64,000 nucleotides of DNA from Labilithrix sp. Its GTDB lineage: Bacteria; Myxococcota_A; Polyangia; Polyangiales; Polyangiaceae. How positions within the stretch are numbered: the first letter of the stretch is position 1; the number at the start of each line of letters is the position of its first letter. Below the pieces are notes generated by a model. The model saw nothing but the letters and a program-made list of their open reading frames with translations. It ran no database searches and had not been told where the DNA came from. This document shows, piece after piece, positions 7,600-20,206 of the stretch. The DNA lies in NCBI GenBank assembly GCA_019637155.1, contig JAHBWE010000004.1:62001-126000 (forward strand). Direction: 5' to 3'. A program made the translations under genes and the position numbers.

Positions 7600-8783
7600 C
7601 GTGGCGCCGGCGGCTTCGTGCCTTCTTCAAGTGGGCAACGATCGCGTTCCTCGTCCTCGTCGTGATCGCGCTCGTCGACGGGTGGCGCGCGTTCGGGCAT
7701 CGCGCGACGGGGGAGCGGCGCGCGCGGATGGAGCGATCGGCGGCGTGGAAGGACGGGCACTTCGAGAACCCGCAGCCGCTCGTGAACGACGCGTGGGGAT
7801 CGATCGCGAGCGTCCGCGATACGAGCCCGCACTCGGTCCCCGATCCGCCGCTCCACTTCGAGCCGATCGATCCCGCCCGCTTCGCCGCTCCACCCCCGAG
7901 CGGCCTCCGCGTCACGTGGCTCGGGCACTCCTCGACGCTGATCGAGATCGACGGTAAGCGCATCCTCACCGATCCGGTGTGGAGCGATCGGATCGGCCCG
8001 CTCGACGGCGTCGGGCCGACGCGCTGGTATCCCCCGCTCGTCGCGATCGGTGAGCTCCCGCCGATCGACGCCGTCGTCGTCTCGCACGATCACTACGACC
8101 ACCTCGATCGCCCTACCGTGATGGCGCTCGCGGACAAGGCGGCGCGCTTCATCGTCCCGCTCGGGGTGGGGGCGCACCTCGAGTACTGGGACATCCCGCG
8201 CGCGAAGCTCGTCGAGCTCGATTGGTGGGAGCACGCCGACGCCGGCGGCCTCGACGTCGTCTGCACCCCCGCGCGCCACGCGTCGGGCCGCTTCCTCACC
8301 GACAAGGACGCGACGCTCTGGGCGAGCTACGCGCTCGTCGGCAGCGCGCATCGCGTCTGGTACTCCGGCGACACCGGCCTCTTCCCCGCGATGGCGGAGA
8401 TCGGCGAGAAGTGGGGCCCCTTCGATCTCACGATGATCGAGGTCGGCCAGTACCACCAGGCCTGGCCCGACTGGCACATCGGGCCCGAGCAGGCGGTGCG
8501 CGCCCACGTGATGGTGCGCGGCAAGGCGCTCCTTCCGATCCACTGGGGCCTCCTCCGCCTCGCGTACCACGGCTGGACCGAGCCGATCGAACGCGCGCGC
8601 GCCGAGTCGATCCGACGCGAGGTGCGCGCCGTCTTCCCGCGCCCGGGCGAGAGCGTCGAGCCTGATGCGCCTAAATCGACTGAGGCATGGTGGCCGAGTA
8701 TTCCGTGGAATACTGGTGCGGCCGATCCGATCGTCTCGACGCAGGTCCCGCCCGAGGCCGAGGCTACTCGACCTTCACCGTGA
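7596..8783 (+). CDS. Membrane-anchored MBL-fold metal hydrolase (NAPE-PLD/UlaG-like)
   Basis: A 395-residue protein. Residues 13-28 form a hydrophobic helix (WATIAFLVLVVIAL), probably an N-terminal anchor. The metallo-beta-lactamase fold follows: TWLGHSSTLIEIDG at 107-120, the metal motif SHDHYDHLD at 163-171, YSGDTGLF, and PIHWGLLRLAYHGW near the C-terminus. This layout matches NAPE-hydrolysing phospholipase D/UlaG-like enzymes, which cleave phosphodiester or lactone substrates; the actual substrate is unknown. The start at 7596 overlaps the preceding lipoprotein gene. The 3' end overlaps the convergent gene at 8764 by 20 bp. Confidence 0.85.
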   Translation: MTWRRRLRAFFKWATIAFLVLVVIALVDGWRAFGHRATGERRARMERSAAWKDGHFENPQPLVNDAWGSIASVRDTSPHSVPDPPLHFEPIDPARFAAPPPSGLRVTWLGHSSTLIEIDGKRILTDPVWSDRIGPLDGVGPTRWYPPLVAIGELPPIDAVVVSHDHYDHLDRPTVMALADKAARFIVPLGVGAHLEYWDIPRAKLVELDWWEHADAGGLDVVCTPARHASGRFLTDKDATLWASYALVGSAHRVWYSGDTGLFPAMAEIGEKWGPFDLTMIEVGQYHQAWPDWHIGPEQAVRAHVMVRGKALLPIHWGLLRLAYHGWTEPIERARAESIRREVRAVFPRPGESVEPDAPKSTEAWWPSIPWNTGAADPIVSTQVPPEAEATRPSP

Positions 8784-9567
8784 GCTCGTACGCATGGCAG
8801 GTGCCGTCCGTGGCCGCCTTGCGGACGCGGATGTACGTCGTGCCGCTCTCGTCGATGCCCTTGCAGTCGGTGTTGAGCGCGACGGCGCCGATCGCGCGGC
8901 AGCCCTTGCCGACGAGGTCGTCCTGCTTGCCGCCCGCCGTCTCGCAGTACGAGTAGTCCGGCTGCGACTTGCAGACGTGGAAGACGGTGACCTCGAGCTT
9001 GTCGTCCGACACGGTCGCGGTGATGAGCGGGTTGCCGCCGAAGCCGCCGTCGGTCGTCGCGATCTTGAACCAGTCCTCGTCGCCGTCGGACATCTTCATC
9101 CCCGGCGCGCGCTTCGTCGGGTTGTCGTAGTCGTTCGCGGGGCCGAGGTCCTTCGCCAGCTCCTTCGTGTCGTTGGGCTCCGCGTTCGGCGCCGCGTCGT
9201 CCTTCGCGCAGGTCGTCTCGCACGCGCCGCAGTTCACGGTCGTGCCGCAGCCGTCGTCGTGGATCCCGCACGTCTTGCCGAGCCGCTCGCACGTGAGCGC
9301 TTCGCACGTGTTCGTCTTGCACTCGCCGCACGTGAACGTCCCGCCGCAGCCGTCGTCGTGCTCGCCGCACTTCCCTTCCACCGTCTCGCACGTCTTCTTC
9401 ACGCAGAAGTCGGGGCGCGCGTCGCCGTTGCCGCCGTCGGCGCCGCCGCCGCTGCTGCTGCTCGACGTGTTGCTCGGCACGGTCGCGTTGGTGTCGGCCG
9501 AGTCGGCGCACGCGGCGATGACGACGAGCGGCGTGGCGAGGGCAAGGATCCAGTGAGTGGCGCGCAT
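8764..9567 (-). CDS. Cys-rich secreted lipoprotein
   Basis: A 267-residue protein from the ATG at 9567, chosen because it gives the signal peptide MRATHWILALATPLVVIAAC; the frame is open 14 codons further. A Ser/Gly linker is followed by two Cys repeats, CGEHDDGCGGTFTCGEC and CGIHDDGCGTTVNCGAC, then a C-terminal domain with NAEPNDTKELAKDLG and DGDEDWFKIA, as found in pre-peptidase C-terminal (PPC-like) beta-sandwich domains of secreted bacterial proteins. No protease domain is attached. Probably a surface or extracellular binding protein. Confidence 0.7.
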   Translation of the reverse strand: MRATHWILALATPLVVIAACADSADTNATVPSNTSSSSSGGGADGGNGDARPDFCVKKTCETVEGKCGEHDDGCGGTFTCGECKTNTCEALTCERLGKTCGIHDDGCGTTVNCGACETTCAKDDAAPNAEPNDTKELAKDLGPANDYDNPTKRAPGMKMSDGDEDWFKIATTDGGFGGNPLITATVSDDKLEVTVFHVCKSQPDYSYCETAGGKQDDLVGKGCRAIGAVALNTDCKGIDESGTTYIRVRKAATDGTCHAYELTVKVE

Positions 9568-9586
9568 GGACGCGATGGTACCTCGT

Positions 9587-10012
9587 CTAGCGGCAGAAAC
9601 ACCCGCCACGTACGTGGAGGGGATCGCCCGCCTCCGGACACGCGGGCCAGTCGTCGACGTACGAGCCTTGCCGCGTCGGACACGAGTTCATGCACTCGCC
9701 GGCGGAGGGGCGGCACCCGATGAACGTCCCCGGCGGCGCCTCGGGCGGCGGCTCGGCGCTCTCTCCGCAGATGCAGGCGCCGCGGTCTTGCGGCATGTCG
9801 GCGATGCCCGGGCACCGCGCGTCCGGCAGCACGTAGCGATAGCGCCCGTCCGGGCACGACGAGCGACACTCACCGGCGGACGGACGACACCCGACGAATC
9901 CCGGCGACTCGGTCGCCGCCGCGCTCGAAGCAGCCGCGTCGTCCTCCTCTTGTGAGGTGCTGCACGCAGCGAACGAAGCGACGAGCACGAAGACGAGAGC
10001 GAGAGAGCGCAC
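9587..10012 (-). CDS. Small Cys-rich lipoprotein with a duplicated motif
   Basis: A 141-residue protein with signal MRSLALVFVLVASFAAC. The mature part holds two copies of a GCRPSAGEC...SCP module (GFVGCRPSAGECRSSCPDG and TFIGCRPSAGECMNSCPTR), each followed by further cysteines (ACIC, GCFC), which suggests paired disulfide domains. It lies 19 bp upstream of the gene at 8764-9567 on the same strand, so they may form one unit. No known function. Confidence 0.65.
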   Translation of the reverse strand: MRSLALVFVLVASFAACSTSQEEDDAAASSAAATESPGFVGCRPSAGECRSSCPDGRYRYVLPDARCPGIADMPQDRGACICGESAEPPPEAPPGTFIGCRPSAGECMNSCPTRQGSYVDDWPACPEAGDPLHVRGGCFCR

Positions 10013-10142
10013 GCTCGCTCGACGAGCACGAACGATGCCGCGCCCGCATGTCGGGAAATCTAGGCGCTTGCGGTCTCACCGTGAGCAGCCGATGGCTCAC
10101 ACTGTTGCGCGCACGTTACACCGAGCTCGTTCGAGCGCCTGG

Positions 10143-11918
10143 TCAGCGCGTCGCGAGCTTGGTACGCACCGCGTCGAAGAACCGTGCGTAGGGTGGCCCC
10201 TCGAGGGCGACGGCGCAGACGGAGCCGACGAGGAGGCCTCGGTCGCCGAGGCCCCTCATCACCTCGAGCTCGCGCACGCCCGGCAGCGCGTAGCCGCGCA
10301 GTTGCCACTGGTTTCCTTCCCAGCCGCAGAGTGGCCAGGTTACGGTCGTGTCGAGGCACGCACACTCGGGTCCCGGCTTCGTGCAGTCACGCGGGACGTC
10401 GAGCGGGAACGAACACGCGAACTGGAAGTTGCGCTTCATCGTGTTCCACTCGCGACCGTGCACCGGATCGCTCCCATTGTCACCGATCGGAAGGTCGGCT
10501 CCGGTGAGCTGCGGCCGCGGCTCCACGGACAGGAGCATGTGCGGGTCGATCCCCGAGCGGTCGCCACGCTCAGGGTCCTTCCCCAGGAGCCCTGTCCAGT
10601 CGGGGGTACCCTCGACCAGCGCCGGGACGGCGCCAGCGAGGAGCGCGATCACCACGTCGGCGGGGGTCCGCTTGCCGGGGCCGAGGTTGCACAGCTCGTC
10701 TCCTTCCTTCGATGGAAGGTCGCCGCTGAACAACGGATTCGCGCAGGTCTCCGCCTGGCTGTACGGGCCAATCTCGCGCCGTCCGGTGGTTTGAGCTTCG
10801 ACGTGCTCGCTCGCGCGGTTCGGAAGCTTTCGACCGGTGAACGCGGCCACGTACCGCTCGACCGGATAGCGCGGGTCGACGCCAAATCGCCTCTTCATAT
10901 CGAAGAAGCGAATGTTCAGGTTATCGCCGTCCGGAGCGATGTGGCCGGCGTACCCTTCGCCGGTGGGGCCGCCGCTCGGCGCGGTCGTGCACGCGACGTC
11001 GCTGCGCAGCTTCTGACACGCGCTGGCCGACGGGTCGCAGACTCGCGCCAGGCCACACGAGGTGCAGTCGGCGCTCTCCGGAGTCGTGTCACATGCCGCT
11101 GTTCCCCGCGGAGCTGTCGTTCCGCCGGTGCCGTCGGCGCCGCGCGTCACCTTCGAGTCTGGGAACGTCGCCGACCCGAAACCATAGCCGAGGCCGCCGA
11201 CGGAACGCGCGTCGAGCGACGCGTCGTCTTCGTCCGTCACGATGACGATGGCGACGAGCGAGCTCTCGCGAAAGAACGCGCGCCGTTGCGCGAGGAGCTC
11301 GTAGTCGACTCCCACGAGCTCCCCTAGGCCATCCGCGCCCGCTCGAATTTCGAGCGGCGGGTCGGGCTCGGCGGCGAAGCGATAGGCGGCCTCGAGCGGC
11401 GACTCGAACCCACAACCGAAGCTCGGCACCGCGCGGAGGAGCGCTTCGGTCCTCTGAGCCAGCGTTGCCAGATCGGGGACGGAGCCGCCGGGCCCGAAGG
11501 AGAGAAAGCCGCCTTCCGCGCCGGACACGATCGCGCCCGCGTCGTCGCGGTTCAAGAGGCGAGCTCTCGTGTCGAACGATGGTCGCCTCGTTCTGTCGCA
11601 CAGGTCACCGCCGTTGCCGAGCGACGTCGATACGACGCCCACGTGAATGTCTGCGAACTTCAGGCCCTCGAAGAGACGCGGGATGGACGCGTACAACGGC
11701 AGGCGCTTGTCGACCATCAAGATCGAGTTGTCGAGCACGAACAACAGATCCAGCGCGCCAGGTGCAGTAGCCGCATCCGCGGGAGTGTCTGCGGCGTCCT
11801 CGCCGTCATCGAGCGCGGCATCGACCGTGCCCGGAGAAGGGGAGTCGTCGTCGCCGCAGTGAACGAGCGCGAGCGCGGTCAGACAAGCGACACCGGCGAG
11901 CGCTCCCGTACGGCTCAT
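10143..11918 (-). CDS. VWA-like secreted lipoprotein with altered MIDAS
   Basis: A 591-residue protein starting at the ATG at 11918, which overlaps the stop of the upstream gene (ATGA) and gives the lipobox GVACLTALALVHC. After an Asp-rich linker, residues 57-90 read LDLLFVLDNSILMVDKR and later DIHVGVVSTSLG, the typical start of von Willebrand factor A domains in myxobacterial surface proteins. The metal-binding DxSxS motif is changed: D63-N64-S65-I66-L67, so the second Ser is Leu. A later VIVTDEDDASL carries the third metal-binding Asp. Many Cys follow. Likely a cell-surface protein; ligand unknown. Confidence 0.75.
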   Translation of the reverse strand: MSRTGALAGVACLTALALVHCGDDDSPSPGTVDAALDDGEDAADTPADAATAPGALDLLFVLDNSILMVDKRLPLYASIPRLFEGLKFADIHVGVVSTSLGNGGDLCDRTRRPSFDTRARLLNRDDAGAIVSGAEGGFLSFGPGGSVPDLATLAQRTEALLRAVPSFGCGFESPLEAAYRFAAEPDPPLEIRAGADGLGELVGVDYELLAQRRAFFRESSLVAIVIVTDEDDASLDARSVGGLGYGFGSATFPDSKVTRGADGTGGTTAPRGTAACDTTPESADCTSCGLARVCDPSASACQKLRSDVACTTAPSGGPTGEGYAGHIAPDGDNLNIRFFDMKRRFGVDPRYPVERYVAAFTGRKLPNRASEHVEAQTTGRREIGPYSQAETCANPLFSGDLPSKEGDELCNLGPGKRTPADVVIALLAGAVPALVEGTPDWTGLLGKDPERGDRSGIDPHMLLSVEPRPQLTGADLPIGDNGSDPVHGREWNTMKRNFQFACSFPLDVPRDCTKPGPECACLDTTVTWPLCGWEGNQWQLRGYALPGVRELEVMRGLGDRGLLVGSVCAVALEGPPYARFFDAVRTKLATR

Positions 11919-13831
11919 TGGACCGAATCGGTGCAGCAGCCCTTGGAGCAGACACCGGACGCGGGGCAGTCCGCGCTCGAAGTGCACGCTATCGACACGC
12001 CGCACGTCGAAGGTGGTGTCGAGGCGCTGCAAGTTCCACTCTGGGAGGGCGTCGCGCCGGAGCAGGCGGCTCCGTCGCAGCACTCGATCGCGGTTCTACA
12101 TGACGCGCCGAGCGGACCGCACGCGGTGCCCGCCGGCGTCAGGCCGGGCGGCGAAGGATCGGGCGTGAACAGCGGTGTCGTACCGAACGCGCAGCCCGGT
12201 GAGACGCCGGTGAAGTACTGGCCGACCTGGCAAAGCGTCGAGGGCTCGACGTCGGCTTCGATCGTAATGCGCTCCGCGGCCTTCACGAGAAACGCGATGG
12301 TGTGTCCGACAGCTTGATCGATGAAACGAGTCAGCCGACCAGGGTTGTTGCGATACGAATCGATGGAGCCACGCTTCGACCCGATGAAGACGTATCTCTC
12401 GGACTCGATGTCCTGGAAGACCCAGTCGTCGTCCTGAGATGCGAGCGTCCGGGTACCGCGAGCCTCGCGCGCGACGAAGTTTTGGATCGACGGATCGCGA
12501 TCGAACTCCTGGAGAGCAGAGTAAGCGATCTGAAGAGCTCGTCCCCGCGCACTATCGAACGTCGCGCCCGGCGACTTCGGGAGGACGGTGTCGTGCGCGA
12601 AGCTCACACCGTCTTCGAAGGGCCGATGCCCCCAGCTCGTCGTCCCCGTCACGTGATGAGGCGCCGCGGCGTCGCCGATCGCGTGCAAGGGAAACGAGAG
12701 GGTCGACGCGTCCAGACCATTGAACGAGTCCCATCCGTGGCGCGCCAAGTTGCTGACAGGGGAGAACTCCGTATGGCCCAGGTTATGGGCCTGCCATTGG
12801 AGGCCCGTCCGACGTACCTGATCGAATCGGCCGTAATACTTGATGCCGTCGGATTCGAAAGGGTTGAGCGTGAGCCCGAGGATGTCGGCGAGTACCATTA
12901 TCGTGACGTCGAGGACACCCGGATAACTCGGACCAGCGTTCTCGTAGAACAGGCCGCGGACGTTGTTGTAGCGATTCACGGTGGCATCGACGTCGATGAA
13001 GTGCCATAGCCCGACGATGTCAGGGCTCGTGTAAGCCCCGATGCCAGGAATGAGCCCCTGAAGGTACTCGACCGGGTTGATCTTCCGCGCCAGGTCGAAT
13101 GCGTCCTTGGGCTTGCAATCGATGCGGCCGCCGATCAAGGCACCAAACAGATCGGGCAGGCAGTCGAGCGCGAGGACCACGACCGCGCCGAGGGTACCAA
13201 GGGAGAGCTCGTAAGCTCGCGAGATGAGCTCGTTCGTGATCCCCAGCGCTGCCGCGTTCGTGGGACGGAGCCAGAGAGCTTGATCCCCGAGGCGCTTGTC
13301 GACGGACATGGCCTGCCATCCCAAGGCCGCGCCGACGCGCGAGATGCCAGGCCTCTCGGGAGTGAACGCGCACGGAAGGTAGTCGGTTTCAGGGTAGTAC
13401 GGTAGATCCTTGATCTTTATAAGGTTGGCATTGAGGAGATTGAACTCGCGTCCGGACGAGTCTTTGCGCCGGTAGTCGCAGACCGAGGGAATGTTGTCGC
13501 TGAGCCACGGATTTGCTAGATTGCTGACCTCTGGCGGAGCCTGAAAGTTCGACTGATTTCGATGGTCTGCTCCCGCGTACGCGCCTGGAAGGCCGGAGCG
13601 GAGCACGCTGAGCTTCGTTACTGCGGGGCCCAGACGCTGGATGAACCCGCTCCAGGCTGCCGTCGAGACGCCAGACGGTCGGGCATCGGTATCTGTCGCG
13701 AACACCATCATGTCCGTCGCAGATTCGACGATACGACGATGACTGTCCTCATTGTATGCGTCGGCACTGAGCGGCCAAATCACGATTGAGAACGCGAGCG
13801 TCAGTCGAACGAGCGGCTTCCTGATGCGCAT
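11915..13831 (-). CDS. Zinc phospholipase C/S1-P1 nuclease-like secreted protein
   Basis: A 638-residue protein; the ATG at 13831 was taken because it gives a clean Sec signal (MRIRKPLVRLTLAF to PLSADA). The mature protein would start YNEDSHRRIVESATD, and later carries GLWHFIDV, HNLGHTEFSPVSN and LHAIGDAAAPHHVTG. The spaced His/Asp residues (HxxxD followed by HH) resemble the tri-zinc site of the phospholipase C/P1 nuclease family. This is inference by motif; the order is plausible but a structure match was not tested. The last ~80 residues are a separate Cys-rich tail (CGPLGASCRTAIECCDG and similar). Confidence 0.6.
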   Translation of the reverse strand: MRIRKPLVRLTLAFSIVIWPLSADAYNEDSHRRIVESATDMMVFATDTDARPSGVSTAAWSGFIQRLGPAVTKLSVLRSGLPGAYAGADHRNQSNFQAPPEVSNLANPWLSDNIPSVCDYRRKDSSGREFNLLNANLIKIKDLPYYPETDYLPCAFTPERPGISRVGAALGWQAMSVDKRLGDQALWLRPTNAAALGITNELISRAYELSLGTLGAVVVLALDCLPDLFGALIGGRIDCKPKDAFDLARKINPVEYLQGLIPGIGAYTSPDIVGLWHFIDVDATVNRYNNVRGLFYENAGPSYPGVLDVTIMVLADILGLTLNPFESDGIKYYGRFDQVRRTGLQWQAHNLGHTEFSPVSNLARHGWDSFNGLDASTLSFPLHAIGDAAAPHHVTGTTSWGHRPFEDGVSFAHDTVLPKSPGATFDSARGRALQIAYSALQEFDRDPSIQNFVAREARGTRTLASQDDDWVFQDIESERYVFIGSKRGSIDSYRNNPGRLTRFIDQAVGHTIAFLVKAAERITIEADVEPSTLCQVGQYFTGVSPGCAFGTTPLFTPDPSPPGLTPAGTACGPLGASCRTAIECCDGAACSGATPSQSGTCSASTPPSTCGVSIACTSSADCPASGVCSKGCCTDSVQ

Positions 13832-13879
13832 CGAGATCTCCGTCGAGCTGGTGGTTTGGCAAGGCACGGCAAGGCCGGT

Positions 13880-14653
13880 TCAAAAGACTGGGTCGCGTCT
13901 GACTTGGAGCCGAATCCCCAATTCCGTCGCGCTGGGCTCAAGCGCGATCACGAGCGTTGTGCTTCCCGATCCCTGCGAGAGCACGCGGAATGTTTCGGTA
14001 CGTGGTCCGGCGAAGCACTGACGACCAAGTCGAAGTCGGTCGTAGAGGTCTGCGCAACGGATGCTGTCGAGCGCGGCGACGATCGCCCCAACGCCTGAAC
14101 TCGGATATTCGATTCGAATCGGGTCCGCATCTGCGAAGTCTCCGTTTACGCGTAAGAAGCCAATCCTGCCGTATTGCGGTATTCCACCGTCGAGGGTTTC
14201 CCTGCAATTGGGACGCTTCGTGCGTACGAGCACCGCCGTGTCGTCGCTGAGCGGCACATCGACCTCGACTGCGGCACCGTCGGCGGCGAGCGTGATGGTT
14301 GGAGCACTCTCGCATCGCGCGATCTCCTCGGCGGTGGGGCCCGCGCATGTCTCGGACTCACATCGCAGGTTCTGCTCACAATGCTCATCGGATTGGCACG
14401 CCTCGCCGACGGCGCCGCCGAAGCACGGGTCGATCCGCGCCGAGCCCTCCCTGCATTGCCACCGGTCTGGGCAGCTCAACTGAAGAAGCGTCGTTCCGCC
14501 CCCTTCGTTGCGAATGCACCGCTCGAACGTCGACGGTCCGGTACAGACCGCCGGCGTCCCGGGGGCCGAACAATCCTCGCCTCCGTTGGGCCAGCACGCC
14601 ACGATGATCGACGCCACCGTCACGTACGAGAGGACACGCGCCGCGAGAGCCAT
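13880..14653 (-). CDS. Cys-rich secreted lipoprotein
   Basis: A 257-residue protein with signal MALAARVLSYVTVASIIVAC. The first 120 residues are Cys-rich (CTGPSTFERCIRNEG, CQSDEHCEQNLRCESETC), a pattern of repeated Dickkopf-like or 'CxSDxxC' knots common in myxobacterial surface proteins. The C-terminal 130 residues lack Cys clusters and look like a beta-sandwich. It lies between the gene at 14661 (7 bp gap) and the phospholipase-like gene at 13831 (about 48 bp gap), all on the minus strand, so an operon is likely. Function unknown. Confidence 0.65.
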   Translation of the reverse strand: MALAARVLSYVTVASIIVACWPNGGEDCSAPGTPAVCTGPSTFERCIRNEGGGTTLLQLSCPDRWQCREGSARIDPCFGGAVGEACQSDEHCEQNLRCESETCAGPTAEEIARCESAPTITLAADGAAVEVDVPLSDDTAVLVRTKRPNCRETLDGGIPQYGRIGFLRVNGDFADADPIRIEYPSSGVGAIVAALDSIRCADLYDRLRLGRQCFAGPRTETFRVLSQGSGSTTLVIALEPSATELGIRLQVRRDPVF

Positions 14654-14660
14654 CGTTCAC

Positions 14661-15995
14661 TCAGGGATTTCCACACTGGAAACCGAGGGCGGTGCAACTG
14701 GAGCGGTCGGACGTCTTCCACTCGCTCCAGATGCCCCGTAGCCCGAGCCCGTTCACCGCTCGTACACGATAGCGGATCCCGGCACGACCGCCCGTTTCCC
14801 CGAGGCGCGCGCGAGAGAGCACTGGATCGTTCGGCTTGGGATTGAACTGGACGAACCCGTTGGGGACCGGTCGACCGAGGTCGACGAGATCAGTCTTAGC
14901 TTCGCTATCCAGGAATGCGACGTTGTAGCGGAAACCTACGAAGTCCCCCGTGATTTCCTCTATCTCGAAGTCGTACCAGACGGGGCATCCAGCCGGTTGA
15001 TTGCGAACTGCACCGGCGAGGATATACGTGCCGCGATCGCGCGCAGAGGGGTAGTAGAAGGCGCCGGCAGGGATTCGTTCGGGTACGTACGCGCCTTTGC
15101 AGCTCGGGCTTACCGCGATGTTGTACGTCGCGAGCAGTCGTCGAACCGCCTCGCCCGAAGGACCCGGCGGAGGCGCGGTGAGCGGACACCCGACGTCGTC
15201 GGTGGGCGCGAGGTCGGGCGTGCTGGGGCAACGGTCACGCGAATCGGGTACCCAATCGCCGTCCTCGTCGCGCGATGAGCACAACGTCGCTGCTTCCCGT
15301 GCGTTCTTCTCCGCCGCGCGGAGCTTGCGCGTACGATCGCGCGAGAGCGCGAGATACATCGCCGGCGTCATCTGGCCAGACACCACTTGCGTCGCTGCGG
15401 TCGCGTAGTCGACGTTCGCTTGTGCGATGAGTCGATTCGTGCAGGTCGACGCGCCCGCCGCGCCGCAATAACTTCCAATGTCGATCTGATAGGCGAGCTG
15501 GCGCTCCTTCTCGGGCAGGTCCGTCCGGACGGGGACTTCCGCAGCGCACGCTTCGAGGTCGAATGGTTCCTCCTTGCAGAGCTGCTTGCAGTGAGCGATC
15601 TCACGAGCGACCGCCGCGACGATGGACGGCCACGACGGAGGAGGCGACGCTTCGCAGAAGGCATGGAGCTTTCGGGCCGCGACCGCGAGACACGCCTTCT
15701 CTCCCTCGCAGCCGCAGACCCGGCCCTTGACCCGGCACGAGAGGAAGTCGTCGTCTCGCTCGCGGCATGAGTCGCGCTCCGAACGCTTCGCGCGTCGTGC
15801 TCGACCGTATACCTCGCTCGCGCTTCGTTCGCACCCGTCGTCGTCCCCGCCATGGCTGCCATGGAGCGGAGCCGACGTTACGTTTTCGATGTCGTCTCCC
15901 TCCGCCGGTACGGACTCGCAAGCGGAGGCCGCAACCGGAGACGCGGCAAGCGCCGCGAGAATGATCAACGAACGAAGTCGCTGTCGACTTGCCAT
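14661..15995 (-). CDS. Secreted protein with thrombospondin type-3-like motif
   Basis: A 444-residue protein from the ATG at 15995 (signal MASRQRLRSLIILAALAASP, possible lipobox ASAC). The N-terminal part has an acidic, Cys-containing stretch (HGGDDDGCERSASEV). Around residue 270 lies DEDGDWVPDSRDRCPSTPD, a calcium-binding thrombospondin type-3 repeat of the kind seen in OmpA-like proteins of this group, followed by a beta-rich C-terminal domain with RYRVRAVNGLGLRGIWSEW, which resembles a fibronectin type III end. First gene of the minus-strand block 15995 to 10143. Function unknown. Confidence 0.65.
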   Translation of the reverse strand: MASRQRLRSLIILAALAASPVAASACESVPAEGDDIENVTSAPLHGSHGGDDDGCERSASEVYGRARRAKRSERDSCRERDDDFLSCRVKGRVCGCEGEKACLAVAARKLHAFCEASPPPSWPSIVAAVAREIAHCKQLCKEEPFDLEACAAEVPVRTDLPEKERQLAYQIDIGSYCGAAGASTCTNRLIAQANVDYATAATQVVSGQMTPAMYLALSRDRTRKLRAAEKNAREAATLCSSRDEDGDWVPDSRDRCPSTPDLAPTDDVGCPLTAPPPGPSGEAVRRLLATYNIAVSPSCKGAYVPERIPAGAFYYPSARDRGTYILAGAVRNQPAGCPVWYDFEIEEITGDFVGFRYNVAFLDSEAKTDLVDLGRPVPNGFVQFNPKPNDPVLSRARLGETGGRAGIRYRVRAVNGLGLRGIWSEWKTSDRSSCTALGFQCGNP

Positions 15996-16089
15996 GTTCC
16001 CCCTCCGCGCAAGAAGGCGCGCGCGGGTAAACCGTAACAGACGATGAGATGAGCGCAATCGGGAAATGCAGCAGTCGTCGGTGCGACGT

Positions 16090-19312
<3,223 letters not shown>

Positions 19313-19320
<8 letters not shown>

Positions 19321-20206
19321 CGTCGCGTGCGATCCCTGTGAGCTCCGGGAGGCCGAGCGCGAGGTTCAGGTTCCGCACCGCTTGCGTCGCCGCGCCGCCG
19401 AGGAGGTTGTCGATCGTGGAGACGACGACGGCGTGTTTGCCGTCGGCCGACACGCTGAGCCCGCCGATCGCGACGTGGTGCTTCTCCATCACGTCGCGCA
19501 CGAGCGGGGCCTCGGCGGAGAGCTTCACGAGCCGCTCGCCGCCGTACGCGCGCCGGTACAGCGCGTCGAGCTCGTCGTGCGAATGCGGCTCCGCGAAGGT
19601 GAGCGACGTCGTGCACGTGATGCCGCGGAAGAACGGCGCGACGTGGGGCGCGAAGAAGACCGGCCAGCCGAGGTGGCGCGTGACCTCGCGCTCGTGGACG
19701 TGGCCGGTGAGGGAGTAGGGCAGGAGGTTGTCCTTCAGGACCTCGGGATCGTTCTTCGGCGACGGCGTCGTCCCCGCGCCGCTGTAGCCGCTCACGCCGA
19801 AGACGTGCGCCGGCGCGTCGAGGAGGTGACGCAGCGGCGCGATCGCGAGCTGCGTCGCGGTCGCGTAGCAGCCGGGGTTCGAGATCCGCGTCGCGCCGTG
19901 GAGGCGATCGCGGAAGCGCTCCGGCTGCCCGTAGATCCACGTGTCGGTGAAGCGGTTGTCGGCCGAGAGGTCGACGATCTTCGCGTCGGGCCGCGTCTTC
20001 TCGATCGCCGCGACGTACGCCGCGCACGCGCCGTTCGGGAGCGCGAGCGCGTACGCGTCGAGCTTCGCGGCGGCGACGTCCTCCGGCGTGACGCCGTCGC
20101 GCGCGGAGACCGCCATCTCCACCTTCACGCCGTCGTGCTTGGCGAGGAGGTCGGCGAGCTCCTTCCCGACGTAGCCGCGCGCGCCGACGATGCCGACGGT
20201 CACCAT
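19313..20206 (-). CDS. argC: N-acetyl-gamma-glutamyl-phosphate reductase
   Basis: A 297-residue protein starting at the ATG at 20206 ([17 protein letters not shown], a Rossmann NADP site). The frame is open 150 codons further upstream, but that is a shadow of the kinase-synthase gene. ArgC reduces N-acetylglutamyl phosphate to the semialdehyde. The catalytic Cys lies in [14 protein letters not shown], and [12 protein letters not shown] contains the second conserved motif. The start overlaps the stop of the upstream gene by one base (TGATG), and the stop overlaps carB, so all four genes are one tightly coupled operon. Confidence 0.95.
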
